From a virus, in the IMG/VR virus record IMGVR_UViG_3300027771_000043, positions 1 to 35,280 of that record: a DNA stretch of 35,280 nt, one strand, 5' to 3'. Positions 1 through 7,915 of the stretch are shown in pieces; position 1 is the stretch's first letter; each line of letters opens with the position of its first letter. The position numbers and the translations under genes are program-made. The notes beneath the pieces are model-generated. The model made no database searches. It worked only from the letters and a program-made list of their open reading frames with translations, and was not told the DNA's origin.

Positions 1-735
1 TGTAATCTTAACTGTTTGATAACCAATAGATGAGTTACCTAAACGTACTGAGTCACCAACTGAGAATACTGTTTGTGCAGTAGTCATAGATAGGTTAGCA
101 CCAACTCTAATAACATGAGTTGCTTGACTAGTACTATTAGTGTCTTCTTCAACACCTGATTGACTGAATAGTAATGTTGTACTACCTACAGCAATAGATG
201 CTACAAAACCAGTATTGGATGCATTAACATTCATTGAACTGTTTGTTACACCATTAAATGTACTTTCAAATGCTAGTGCACTATCACATACACTGACTTT
301 TAAACTATTACCTAATGCACCTGGATACTTTGCTATGAAAGATGACAGTGCTGCAGTAGATGATAATGTTAGACCATCGTGGTGTTCTGAGTTTTTAATT
401 AAATCTGTTTGAGCTGCTACTTGATTGTTTGCAACTGTTGATTGGTTTTGCAATACAGTTGAATTAATTGCATCATCTGGTATTGCTCTTGCTACAAATA
501 ACTTATTACCATAAGATAAAAAGTTTGCAGCAGTGAAAAATGTATTAAAGTTGGTTGAATCTGGCTCACCAAAGGCACTAACTAACTCTTCTTCAGAAGA
601 TATTAGGTTGCGTTCTTCAGCAGCTCCCCATCTAAACCAACCAGCTAGGGCGCCTTCTGTGGTAGAAACTGCAGGTATAATGCCTGTCAGATCTATCTCG
701 GAGACGTTTACGCCTGGACTAACTTGAAATCCCAT
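1..735 (-). CDS. 18: Tail sheath protein gp18, N-terminal 245 codons (cut by window start)
   Basis: Translating the minus strand from the ATG at 735 gives an open frame to the window edge, beginning MGFQVSPGVNVSEIDLTGII. This N-terminus, followed by the AGWFRWGAAEE stretch and a region about a gap in sequence data (FGEPDSTNFNTFFTAANFL), is typical of the contractile tail sheath subunit of T4-like marine phages. The sheath surrounds the tail tube and contracts on infection. The start is well supported: AAGGAGA lies 8 bases upstream of the ATG, and a TATAAATA late-promoter motif lies at 798-791. The gene follows gp17 and an oxygenase gene, matching the usual gp17-gp18 order of this group. The C-terminal part is outside the window. 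Confidence 0.9.
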   Translation of the reverse strand, partial: MGFQVSPGVNVSEIDLTGIIPAVSTTEGALAGWFRWGAAEERNLISSEEELVSAFGEPDSTNFNTFFTAANFLSYGNKLFVARAIPDDAINSTVLQNQSTVANNQVAAQTDLIKNSEHHDGLTLSSTAALSSFIAKYPGALGNSLKVSVCDSALAFESTFNGVTNSSMNVNASNTGFVASIAVGSTTLLFSQSGVEEDTNSTSQATHVIRVGANLSMTTAQTVFSVGDSVRLGNSSIGYQTVKIT

Positions 736-776
736 ATCTTGTTTCTCCTTATATGACCTTTAGTGGTGCTTGTAAT

Positions 777-1424
777 TTAGGGCTTGTATTTATTTATAAA
801 AACTGCAGGCTCGCAAATTAAATGATCATATGATAAAATAAATTTTTCCATACTAATTTCCGATACTGGCATAAGAGTTAGTACTACTCTCCTACTTATT
901 ATGTTTTCTACAGAGTGAACTCGTTGTGTATCAAACACATACCATCCACTATTAAGATCATATTCACCAATACTATTAACTTTATCTCTATCAATAAATA
1001 AAACATCTTCAGTATTTTTTGTTCTAGCCTTATCATATAGTACTGTTGTACAATTGTCTCCACCAGATTCTATAACAAAATTAACACTAGCTCCTTTAAC
1101 CTTATCTAAATGTGGTGGGATGCAAGCTGGTTTAGTTGTAACATTTCTCATAATACCTAGGATTGGAACTATACTTTCACCAAATATCTCTTCATATTCT
1201 TTCATATATGGATTCATTTGTTCTGCTTCTGGTCCAACAGTATACGGTACAAAGTCATGTGCAGCACTATTACTGTTAGTTAAATTGTTTAAGTATTTCC
1301 TTTGCTGCGTTTGTCTTTGCCCATATCCCCAACTATTAGAAAACAATTTTACTAATGTTTGAAGTTCTTTTGATGGTGTTGGTAGTTTTAATTTATATGG
1401 TTTAGAATATTCCTTGTGTATCAT
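777..1424 (-). CDS. 2OG-Fe(II) oxygenase-like protein
   Basis: The 215-residue protein carries the core of a 2-oxoglutarate/Fe(II) dioxygenase: His105-x-Asp107 in the segment CIPPHLDKVKG, a distal His170 in FDTQRVHSVE, and arginines 178-179 in SRRVVLTL where the 2-oxoglutarate carboxylate is normally bound. The complete facial triad suggests an active enzyme. The substrate cannot be read from sequence; related small oxygenases in marine T4-like phages are mostly uncharacterised. Its start overlaps the end of gp17 by 23 bases, so it is translated from the packaging operon. It ends 41 bases before gp18. Alternatives within the double-stranded beta-helix superfamily, such as an aspartyl/asparaginyl hydroxylase-like protein, are possible. 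Confidence 0.7.
   Translation of the reverse strand: MIHKEYSKPYKLKLPTPSKELQTLVKLFSNSWGYGQRQTQQRKYLNNLTNSNSAAHDFVPYTVGPEAEQMNPYMKEYEEIFGESIVPILGIMRNVTTKPACIPPHLDKVKGASVNFVIESGGDNCTTVLYDKARTKNTEDVLFIDRDKVNSIGEYDLNSGWYVFDTQRVHSVENIISRRVVLTLMPVSEISMEKFILSYDHLICEPAVFINKYKP
791..798 (-). promoter_or_regulatory. T4-type late promoter for gp18
   Basis: The minus strand reads TATAAATA here, the exact consensus of T4-like late promoters recognised by the gp55/gp33/gp45 system. It lies inside the 3' end of the oxygenase gene, about 55 bases upstream of the gp18 start codon, so transcription would begin just before the gp18 leader and its strong AAGGAGA site. Separate late initiation fits the high copy number needed for the sheath protein. 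Confidence 0.75.
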
Positions 1425-3060
1425 CTATGTCCCACTCCGCATGTGTTAGTAATGTGTCTGCACCAAACTCATCATTCTCTGCTACACTACCACCTGTACC
1501 ATCATTAATAAATCCAAATGGTAATACATCATCCTCAATTGCTTGTTCATTTTTACTAAATAAATTCTTTCTTATATCAATATCTGTTAGTTCTTTAAAG
1601 TATTCTTGATTAGATAACCAAGCAAATAATACTAAACACATTACTAAATCATCATTATAACCTTCTTCTGCTTCAAAGCTAGTACCTTTTACAGAGAAAG
1701 CTGTAAGCTCTTGCAGTATATCAAAGTCATTAATTATTAACTTATCGTTCTCTATGATAGTTTTTAATGTAGAACAACCTACTCTTTTTAATTGTTTGGT
1801 AGTTCTTACACCCATCTGTTGGGATCCACCACCAAAGCCAGCATTAACTATTTGTCCTGCTCTGCCTCTCCATTGTGCTGTCATTATAAATTCATACTCA
1901 AGATCATGATGTAGTATGTCTGCTACTTGCTGTCCTATGTCATTTATTTCTACAAGACAGTATGCATTATTATATTTTTTACCAGCTGCATATATTACAT
2001 TAGGATATATCATAGGTGCTATAATATTACTTCTGAATGTAGCTACTACCTCATAAGGAAGCACACTACAATCAATAACAATGAAAGCGGAATAATCATT
2101 ACCAACACCTCTTGATGTATCAACACATATAGTATATACATGATTGGGTTGAGGTTCTTTAAATACTTTCATATTCTCTGATTTAGATAATGGCTCATGA
2201 AAGACTAACTCTCCTAACTTAGTAGGATGTATAAGTGTATTAGATGAACCTAAGAACTCACATTCAAACTCTACTCTGAATTGTTCTTCACTTGTATTTT
2301 GTATGGTTTGTTTTTTCCAAGCCTCATCTCTACCTGGTACATCAGACCAATGAACTTCGATAGCTTCATACTCACTTCTTTGTTCAACAGCATCTGTCCA
2401 TATTTTATAGAAAAGATTCATACCTCTAGGAGTAGACGTTATCATAACTCTTGTTGTATTACCAGAAGAAATTGTAGGATAAGTTGATGCAAAAAATTCT
2501 TCTTGCTGATGCGGTGGTACAAATGCAAACTCATCTAAGTATATTAAGTTAAAAGAACCACCACGAACAGAACCTGATGATGTTGCACCAGCTAATATCT
2601 TAGAACCATTCTCTAGCTCTACATTACCTTTGTTCCACTCTACTATACCTTGTTGCATCCAATGTGGTAAGTATTCAAAACCTAATTGTATTCTATGTAA
2701 GATCTCTCTAGCAGTTGCAGCCTTATTAGCTAGCACAGCTACATTAAATGATTCATTGAATAAAGCAAAATGTAATATAAGAGCAGTCATAACAGTAGTC
2801 TTACCAGACTGTCTAGGCATCTTACATATAGTAAAACGATTACCTTGTACACTTTTTATTATTCTGTCTTGGAAATCAAATGTATTAAAGTTAATTAAAC
2901 CTTCATCCACATTTACAATCTTCATATACTTATTACAAAAATATAAAATATCTTTTGAGCATCTTGCTAGTTCTTTAATCTGCTCTTTTGTGTATTCAAT
3001 TTTTACATTAGCTTTTTTTAGTCTAGGATTACCAAGATATATTTGATCTTTACGTAACAA
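1402..3060 (-). CDS. 17: Terminase large subunit gp17
   Basis: This is the ATPase-nuclease motor that packages phage DNA at the portal. In the 552-residue protein the ATPase half has a Walker A motif PRQSGKTT (about residues 82-89), a Walker B LIYLDE (about 172-177) and the coupling motif ITSTPRG (207-213). The nuclease half has the RNase H-like acidic set: Asp314 in ICVDTSRG, Glu371 in LVEINDIG and Asp470/471 in YNDDLVMC. It is somewhat shorter than T4 gp17 (610 residues). The start is a TTG at 3060, overlapping the nuclease gene by 11 bases; no ATG occurs between it and the in-frame stop upstream, and GGAAGCAGG sits just ahead. gp16 lies three genes upstream in the same operon. Confidence 0.95.
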   Translation of the reverse strand: MLRKDQIYLGNPRLKKANVKIEYTKEQIKELARCSKDILYFCNKYMKIVNVDEGLINFNTFDFQDRIIKSVQGNRFTICKMPRQSGKTTVMTALILHFALFNESFNVAVLANKAATAREILHRIQLGFEYLPHWMQQGIVEWNKGNVELENGSKILAGATSSGSVRGGSFNLIYLDEFAFVPPHQQEEFFASTYPTISSGNTTRVMITSTPRGMNLFYKIWTDAVEQRSEYEAIEVHWSDVPGRDEAWKKQTIQNTSEEQFRVEFECEFLGSSNTLIHPTKLGELVFHEPLSKSENMKVFKEPQPNHVYTICVDTSRGVGNDYSAFIVIDCSVLPYEVVATFRSNIIAPMIYPNVIYAAGKKYNNAYCLVEINDIGQQVADILHHDLEYEFIMTAQWRGRAGQIVNAGFGGGSQQMGVRTTKQLKRVGCSTLKTIIENDKLIINDFDILQELTAFSVKGTSFEAEEGYNDDLVMCLVLFAWLSNQEYFKELTDIDIRKNLFSKNEQAIEDDVLPFGFINDGTGGSVAENDEFGADTLLTHAEWDIDDTQGIF

Positions 3061-3514
3061 TACCTGCTTCCAATAATTTAGTTCTATTTTTCATATGCTC
3101 TACCTGGATATCTTCTTTACTTTGACCATGATATGCTACAGCGTGTCCTTCTAACATTAATATTTCACAAGCAGTTCTTTCTGGCATAGGGTGCCAATTG
3201 TGTTCATCTTCTTTAGTTTCATACTGTGCTACAAAGTCACCTAAGATTCTACCAAACTTTCCTTTCATATCTTCTCCACCTCTACCAACCATGGTACGAA
3301 GATATACATCATGTTTTAATAATTCTTTTAATCTTGCTTTAGCAGCTAAGCCAAATTTCTTTTCTACTAAATCTCTAGTACGACTTTCTGGAGTATCAAT
3401 ACCATGTAGTCTTACTCTTTCATTTTTTAACCATACACCAAACCCTAGATCTATGTCAACATCAACGGTGTCACCATCCACTACTTTTATTACTTCTACT
3501 TTATACTCATACAT
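3050..3514 (-). CDS. Thermonuclease (staphylococcal nuclease-like) family protein
   Basis: The 154-residue protein matches the staphylococcal nuclease fold. VVDGDTVDVDIDLGFG (residues 11-26) supplies the first calcium-binding aspartates. RVRLHGIDTPES (33-44) contains Arg35, Asp40, Thr41 and Glu43, and KGKFGR (84-89) gives the second catalytic arginine, Arg89. All key residues are present, so calcium-dependent cleavage of DNA or RNA is expected. There is no signal peptide, so it should act in the infected cell. It overlaps the upstream membrane-protein gene by one base and gp17 by 11, hence is translated with the terminase. A role in host DNA degradation or in trimming packaging substrates is possible but inferred from position only. 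Confidence 0.85.
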   Translation of the reverse strand: MYEYKVEVIKVVDGDTVDVDIDLGFGVWLKNERVRLHGIDTPESRTRDLVEKKFGLAAKARLKELLKHDVYLRTMVGRGGEDMKGKFGRILGDFVAQYETKEDEHNWHPMPERTACEILMLEGHAVAYHGQSKEDIQVEHMKNRTKLLEAGIVT

Positions 3515-3936
3515 TATTTGTTCAACCTTTCTATGGCTTTGGCATTCTCATTTATTTTATCATTCTGACCTACGTCTATTAGGTCCTGTAACTTGCGAGC
3601 TTTTTCTTGAGGTGAATCAAGATGTAGTTCTCTATTAATTATCTTTTCTAATTTTAAATTTTCTATTTTAGTATTAGGAACATATCTCCATGTGTACCCA
3701 GCATCTGAGTATACACCAAAGACTGTTTCTGTTATTCCTACTTTAACTATAACAGCAGGCTTACCATCTAATATTACATGGTCACTTTCATTGAATGCTT
3801 TGTTCATTCTAAACTTCATACCTTTAACTAAAGATGTCACCCATTCTTTTAACCACAGTGTAGCTATAAGTGATATTAGTAAAGCTATCCACGGTACTAA
3901 GAATAGCGTAAAGTCCATTGATGCTTCATCTATCAT
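3514..3936 (-). CDS. Small membrane protein with MscS-like beta domain
   Basis: The 140-residue protein has one hydrophobic segment (about residues 8-28, LFLVPWIALLISLIATLW). A short basic stretch follows, then FNESDHVILDGKPAVIVKVG and, after TETVFGVYSDAGYTWRY, VPNTKIENL (about 86-94). The pattern of Asp-Gly turn, Val-x-x-Val-Gly, Thr, and a final Pro-Asn-x-x-Ile resembles the Sm-like beta domain of small mechanosensitive channels, which follows the pore helix. The C-terminus is hydrophilic and helix-like. No multi-helix channel portion is visible, so calling it a channel would be overreach. It overlaps gp16 by 4 bases and the nuclease by 1. An internal ATG at 3918 is an alternative start. 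Function unknown; family resemblance is from pattern only. Confidence 0.55.
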   Translation of the reverse strand: MIDEASMDFTLFLVPWIALLISLIATLWLKEWVTSLVKGMKFRMNKAFNESDHVILDGKPAVIVKVGITETVFGVYSDAGYTWRYVPNTKIENLKLEKIINRELHLDSPQEKARKLQDLIDVGQNDKINENAKAIERLNK

Positions 3937-4415
3937 AACTTACTTTTCCCTGACGGTACATCTCTTGCTGTACCTCCTAATAATTTTGTTAGCTCAGATG
4001 TGTTACCTACAAATAAATTATTGTTAATTGTTTTAGGATCTACATTGTCATCTCTAAATAAATCTTTTGCTTTCTTTTGTAGATCAATTAAATCTCTGTT
4101 AGTATCTGTTACTGTTTTAATTAACTGGCCAGCTACTTCATATGCTCTAGGTGATTGACTTTGTTGTGCTAAATCTAATATACCTTCTAAAGCATCTCTA
4201 CCTCTTTCAACTAAGTGGTATAAATTTTCTCTGGAGTAATCTAAATCTCTTTGTGTTTGATCTTCTTTAGGAGGCTCCACAACTGTAACCTCTTTCTTTT
4301 CATTTACAATTGGAGTTAAATCTAAAGAGTCTGCTATTTTATCTTCCTTAGGCTGATGTGTTTGCACTGAACCATTCCTCAAAATTTTGTATGTATCCAT
4401 AATCATCATCTTCAT
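3933..4415 (-). CDS. 16: Terminase small subunit gp16
   Basis: The 160-residue length is close to T4 gp16 (164). The central segment, about residues 58-118, is a helical block with the gp16-like signature SRENLYHLVERGRDALEGIL then SQSPRAYEVAGQLIKT, followed by NRDLIDLQKKAKDL, consistent with the coiled-coil oligomerisation core of the small terminase. This protein regulates gp17 and initiates packaging. The gene lies directly after gp15, as expected. The first ATG at 4415 overlaps gp15 by 68 bases and has no good ribosome site; the ATG at 4400 (MDTYKILRNG) is an equally good start. The C-terminal tail is basic and probably flexible. Confidence 0.85.
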   Translation of the reverse strand: MKMMIMDTYKILRNGSVQTHQPKEDKIADSLDLTPIVNEKKEVTVVEPPKEDQTQRDLDYSRENLYHLVERGRDALEGILDLAQQSQSPRAYEVAGQLIKTVTDTNRDLIDLQKKAKDLFRDDNVDPKTINNNLFVGNTSELTKLLGGTARDVPSGKSKL

Positions 4416-5241
4416 CTATGTTGTCTATACTAACAGTAGCTGATGCATTAGATGTTGGACTTCCATTTGCCAATAAACCTGGCGTAGTTGTTGTTCTACT
4501 ATGTATATAGTACCCTGGTTGAGAAGAGTCTGTTACGTTTACATTTGCAAATACCGTATTAGCTGGATGTGCATTTGCATATACCTTGGACGTATCTACG
4601 TGAGTCATAACATTAGTGGTTTTAATAATTCCAGTTTTCCTAAGTGGTCCCCAGAAGTAACCTTTCATTGTAAAATTTAATGTATGTATTAAAGCTCTTC
4701 TTGTTTCAAAATCTGCTTCGTATGTATCTGATGTACTTACACTATTAAGTACTACCGGTATGTCTTGTTTCCAATTCATCTCTGGAATTAGATTCATAGT
4801 TATAGACCACTCTGGTGTAAAGAATGGTAGTATCTGTTCTAGTAATTGTGTGGCATCTTCAGCATACTTTGTCATAATGTTTAACTCAAAACCTATATCA
4901 TATGGTACAGGAGTATAAGCTGCATACATTTTTTTCTTATCATCTGTAAGTGCTGAAACATTTCTATGAATTTTGTTTAGTTTTCTTTCAGGAGCATATG
5001 AGAAAGATTGCATTTCAAATGTTAAACGTGGTAATGATATAGCAGTCTTTCTGTTTAGATTTGGATCTTGTTCTAATCTAGCTAATGCTTTTTCTCTTGG
5101 ACCATAAGCTAACGGTGCTTTTATATCTTGTACTACATTGTTGGCAGCATCTTTTCTTTGAATAATAAGATCATTAAACAATGTTCCAAACACAATTACA
5201 TACTTACGTAAGTGTTGATGATAATAGGTATGTCCTAACAT
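4348..5241 (-). CDS. 15: Tail completion / sheath stabiliser protein gp15
   Basis: The N-terminus MLGHTYYHQHLRKYVIVFGT followed by LFNDLIIQR is highly characteristic of gp15 of T4-like phages, the hexameric protein that caps the tail tube and sheath and joins the tail to the neck. The 297-residue length fits, with a family-typical middle (PRLTFEMQSFSYAPERKLNK, then YTPVPYDIGFELNIM). The C-terminal 60 residues are Ser/Thr/Asn-rich and end in an acidic tail (DEDDDYGYIQNFEEWF). GGGAG lies 7 bases before the ATG, and the start overlaps the gp14 stop by one base. Confidence 0.92.
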   Translation of the reverse strand: MLGHTYYHQHLRKYVIVFGTLFNDLIIQRKDAANNVVQDIKAPLAYGPREKALARLEQDPNLNRKTAISLPRLTFEMQSFSYAPERKLNKIHRNVSALTDDKKKMYAAYTPVPYDIGFELNIMTKYAEDATQLLEQILPFFTPEWSITMNLIPEMNWKQDIPVVLNSVSTSDTYEADFETRRALIHTLNFTMKGYFWGPLRKTGIIKTTNVMTHVDTSKVYANAHPANTVFANVNVTDSSQPGYYIHSRTTTTPGLLANGSPTSNASATVSIDNIDEDDDYGYIQNFEEWFSANTSA

Positions 5242-6008
5242 TAGAAGCTCCCGCCCTCACTAAATGGATCTACATCACTAAAGTCTATGATTGCATCCGC
5301 ATCTGTTTCAATTTGTATATTGTCAGCATTAGTTACTGTATCATAATCTAATGATGAGTTTGCACTAGCATCTGATCTATCTTCTGCTTCTGTTAATAGT
5401 CTTTCTTGATTCTCATCAAATAAAGGTTCAATACCATCTTCTATTACCAGCATAGTATCTAAGTATATATCAGTACTAAATGTAGTTTCGATATTATCTA
5501 CTTCAGCAAAGCCAGTGTTAATTCTTTCTCCACTGTACTCCCAAAGTTCACAAGTTACATCATAGAATTGTAATGTACCCATTTGATAAAATATTGGCTC
5601 ATGTTCTACAAATGTTACTTTAAATGTTTTATTATTAAGAGGTAAGTAAATTAAATCACCTTCTCTAGGTCTTGTAATATTTTGTTCTGACTCTACACTT
5701 TCTGAGAATGTACGACGTGCAACAGAGAATGTAATTTGATCTCTAATCTCTACACCAAACTTACTTAGGAAGTCTCCTTCACCTTGGAAGCCATCTACAT
5801 TTTTAATGTACATTTCTATTTGAGTGAATTGATTGTAGTATGCTTTTCTACTTTCATTTAAGATATCATCTGTATCATCTAATGTTCTGGCCATGTACCC
5901 AACATCAATCCCATAAATCTTGATTGACTCGTATACGAGATCATTAATTAAATTCTGTTCGTCTCTATTTGTAAAGTTATTAAAATAAAGATTGGTACCC
6001 TTAGCCAT
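5241..6008 (-). CDS. 14: Neck protein gp14
   Basis: The 255-residue protein opens with MAKGTNLYFNNFTNRDEQNL and continues with YESIKIYGIDVGYMARTL, both typical of gp14 of marine T4-like phages. With gp13 it forms the head-completion neck that closes the filled capsid and receives the tail. Later segments FGVEIRDQITFSVARRTF and FYDVTCELWEYSGERINT are also characteristic. The C-terminus is acidic and low-complexity. It sits 4 bases after gp13 and overlaps gp15 by one base, giving the canonical gp13-gp14-gp15 order. Confidence 0.93.
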   Translation of the reverse strand: MAKGTNLYFNNFTNRDEQNLINDLVYESIKIYGIDVGYMARTLDDTDDILNESRKAYYNQFTQIEMYIKNVDGFQGEGDFLSKFGVEIRDQITFSVARRTFSESVESEQNITRPREGDLIYLPLNNKTFKVTFVEHEPIFYQMGTLQFYDVTCELWEYSGERINTGFAEVDNIETTFSTDIYLDTMLVIEDGIEPLFDENQERLLTEAEDRSDASANSSLDYDTVTNADNIQIETDADAIIDFSDVDPFSEGGSF

Positions 6009-6012
6009 TTAA

Positions 6013-6756
6013 TTATCCAGTCATATCATGAACAGGAAGGGAGTAACTAGAGATCATTTCTTCTTCCAGTTTATTTTTCTCTTCCATTCCTTGTTGTAGA
6101 ATTTGTTCTCCATTAAATTGAACACCACCAGGTAATTGCATACCTGTAAATTTAGTTAGATTTTTACCCCATTGAACTTGGAACAAAGCAGTTACATATC
6201 TTTGTAACCATCTGTCACCCCATACGTCTGTATTTGTATCAGGATCTATTTTGTTATAAACTTTAGCTACAATGTAACCACCTGGAGAAACTTTTTCCCA
6301 ATCCATATCTACATATAATCTATTTACATGTCTATTGTATCTAATTGGTTGTTTACCTACCAGCAACTCTTCTATAAATCTAATGTTCATAAAATTCATA
6401 AAGTAAGGTACAAGATTCATTCTTGATATATCGTACATATCATTTAATGCTATTTGATATCTAACATTAAACAAATTGTTTGTGGCCATAGTATCGCCTA
6501 CATCAAATATGTCTACTATAGCTATAGTCTTAGAATCTGTAATTGGTATGTACTTATTGTTTATATCTGTCTGTGTAACTTCATGCTTAAGCCATGTTTG
6601 CTCAGTGCCATCAAAATGATAGTCCTGATAATACAACAGGGCTTCATCTATGCGATCATCCATTTGATCGTCATCTACATTAATTTCAATAACTGGTTTG
6701 CCTAATCTTCGTAAGCAAAATTCTTTCATTGTTGTTCTACTGTTAGGTGTTGCCAT
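6013..6756 (-). CDS. 13: Neck protein gp13
   Basis: The 247-residue protein begins MATPNSRTTMKEFCLRRLGK and continues PVIEINVDDDQMDDRIDEAL, the hallmark N-terminus of gp13 in T4-like phages. gp13 binds below the portal after DNA filling and works with gp14 to seal the head. Further family features are LYYQDYHFDGTEQTWLKHEV and the DMDWEKVSPGGYIVAKVY segment. GGGGATAAG lies shortly upstream of the ATG. The gene is 3 bases after the structural protein upstream and 4 bases before gp14. Confidence 0.93.
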   Translation of the reverse strand: MATPNSRTTMKEFCLRRLGKPVIEINVDDDQMDDRIDEALLYYQDYHFDGTEQTWLKHEVTQTDINNKYIPITDSKTIAIVDIFDVGDTMATNNLFNVRYQIALNDMYDISRMNLVPYFMNFMNIRFIEELLVGKQPIRYNRHVNRLYVDMDWEKVSPGGYIVAKVYNKIDPDTNTDVWGDRWLQRYVTALFQVQWGKNLTKFTGMQLPGGVQFNGEQILQQGMEEKNKLEEEMISSYSLPVHDMTG

Positions 6757-6759
6757 ATC

Positions 6760-7161
6760 TTATCCCCATGCTACGTCTCCATTAGCGTATAGTATCTGTA
6801 GTTTATTTCCGTTTTCATCTTTTAGGTCACCACGAAAGTGTACATTGTAGAGATTAGCTGTAGCACTAGTTGTCATTGTTACGTTCGCTTCTAAGTTTGC
6901 AGTACTTTTTAAAGTACCAATATGAAGGTTAGCTGCTTTAACTTCATTAATAAAAGAAGTACTATTAGCTACTAATGCTTGATTAGCTGTTAATGTACCA
7001 GGAGTTCTTATACCACCTATAGCAACTAGGTTGGCTGTGTCACCATCTTCTCTACCAATGCTTATTGTTTGGCTATTAGAAGACCAAGCTAGCTCACCAA
7101 AGTCTAAAGCGCTTGGTGTAGCAGTACTTGCTGATCTTTTGATTTGAATTGTACCAGCCAT
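6760..7161 (-). CDS. Small fibre-like structural protein with Mtd-type N-terminal motif
   Basis: The 133-residue protein begins with a tropism-determinant-like prelude: IQIKRSASTATPSALDFGEL then AWSSNSQTISIGREDG. This follows the pattern of a basic strand, a short loop, Pro-x-x-Leu-x-x-Gly-Glu-Leu, and Ile-x-Ile-Gly found at the head of many phage fibre and receptor-binding proteins (Mtd_N-like). The rest is Ala/Asn/Thr-rich with repeated ANL motifs, compatible with short beta repeats, and ends in a strand-like LQILYANGDVAWG. It probably is a minor virion protein of the neck or tail. GGAGG precedes the ATG. Its exact place in the particle is unknown. Confidence 0.55.
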   Translation of the reverse strand: MAGTIQIKRSASTATPSALDFGELAWSSNSQTISIGREDGDTANLVAIGGIRTPGTLTANQALVANSTSFINEVKAANLHIGTLKSTANLEANVTMTTSATANLYNVHFRGDLKDENGNKLQILYANGDVAWG

Positions 7162-7364
7162 TAAAAAGTTCCTCCGTCTAATTTTCTTGGTGTTATTACA
7201 TATGTGTCGTTTGCTTTATTATATCTTAATACATCATCAGCAGCTTTGTTGGTTAACACCACATCACCTAGCTCTGATAAAAAGTCTGCTCTACGACTTA
7301 AAACTTTTGTTTTAACATTTGTTTGTGTTACAAGTGAAACTGTTCCTAAATCTTCTGTTGCCAT
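7161..7364 (-). CDS. Small structural-type protein, paralogue of the next upstream gene
   Basis: A 67-residue protein with LGDVVLTNKAADDVLRYNKA then NDTYVITP and a terminal DGGTF. The second half aligns with the product of 7365-7577, which also has a DV turn, a KAN step, a Leu-x-Tyr, a hydrophobic xFxL strand and the same DGGTF end. The pattern resembles a short fibre beta motif (a property that is tied to a coordinate, then a value). It is coupled to its neighbours: no gap to the upstream gene and a one-base overlap with the downstream one. Probably a minor virion component; no function assigned. Confidence 0.5.
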   Translation of the reverse strand: MATEDLGTVSLVTQTNVKTKVLSRRADFLSELGDVVLTNKAADDVLRYNKANDTYVITPRKLDGGTF

Positions 7365-7577
7365 CTAAAATGTACCACCATCAGAATCAGGAGCTTTCAA
7401 TATAAATAAATCTAATGTTTCATCATAAACTAATATATTGTTATTAGCTTTAGATACTTCTCTAACATCTTCCAGCTTATCTAATCTGGCTGCAGTTCCA
7501 CCTGCAGTACTCTGTGTTGTCTTAATAGCCAGAGCTGTTGTGTTTAATAGTACACCGGATTGTCCTTGTATTGCCAT
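7365..7577 (-). CDS. Small structural-type protein, paralogue of the next downstream gene
   Basis: A 70-residue protein, MAIQGQSGVLLNTTALAIKT at the start and LEDVREVSKANNNILVYDET before LDLFILKAPDSDGGTF. The last 35 residues align with the product of 7161-7364, including the shared DGGTF terminus, so the two look like an old tandem duplication. AAGGT lies 8 bases before the ATG. It falls between two other likely minor structural genes upstream of gp13. The specific role is unknown. Confidence 0.5.
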   Translation of the reverse strand: MAIQGQSGVLLNTTALAIKTTQSTAGGTAARLDKLEDVREVSKANNNILVYDETLDLFILKAPDSDGGTF

Positions 7578-7582
7578 TTATT

Positions 7583-7915
7583 CTACCTTGTTATTTCTGG
7601 AGTTACTGTAACAATACCTTCCACTACTCTTGATCTAACATTAGCACCTGATGTTACTTCTACATCATACACATACCTACCTGCTGTAATGGCAGATGTA
7701 TTTGCGTGTGCTAATGATAATGTTAGTTGACCATTAGTACCACCATTACTTATACCAAATGTAGCTGTAGCACCACTAGATGTAGCGTGCTTTCTTATTT
7801 GTGAATTAGCAGTATAGCCAGTTAGATTAACAACTGACCCATCTGTGTCCGTAACAGTGACAACTGTAGAAAATGTACTTCCTTGATCTATGATCATATC
7901 TGATCTTGTTGCCAT
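7583..7915 (-). CDS. Minor virion structural protein, Ig-like/baseplate-type beta domain
   Basis: The 110-residue protein is predicted all-beta: IIDQGSTFSTVVTVTDTDGS, VVNLTGYTANSQIRK, then GQLTLSLAHANTSAI and GRYVYDVEVTSG, ending RVVEGIVTVTPEITR. The combination of a strand with DxDG, LTGYTAxxQIRK, a T-SAI-AGRYVYDVE edge and a terminal VTPEITR is familiar from small structural proteins of cyanophage-like T4 relatives and resembles the N-terminal domain of upper baseplate proteins. It is the first gene after the late promoter at 7954-7947, with AAGGAG 8 bases ahead of the ATG. The position in the virion is not known. Confidence 0.6.
   Translation of the reverse strand: MATRSDMIIDQGSTFSTVVTVTDTDGSVVNLTGYTANSQIRKHATSSGATATFGISNGGTNGQLTLSLAHANTSAITAGRYVYDVEVTSGANVRSRVVEGIVTVTPEITR

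Noticed and set aside
1054-1362. 102-codon plus-strand open frame
   Set aside because: Wholly inside the oxygenase gene on the other strand, with no family resemblance or ribosome site.
7401-7408. Plus-strand TATAAATA
   Set aside because: It lies inside the minus-strand gene 7365-7577, and the nearest plus-strand gene starts almost 600 bases away; chance in AT-rich DNA.
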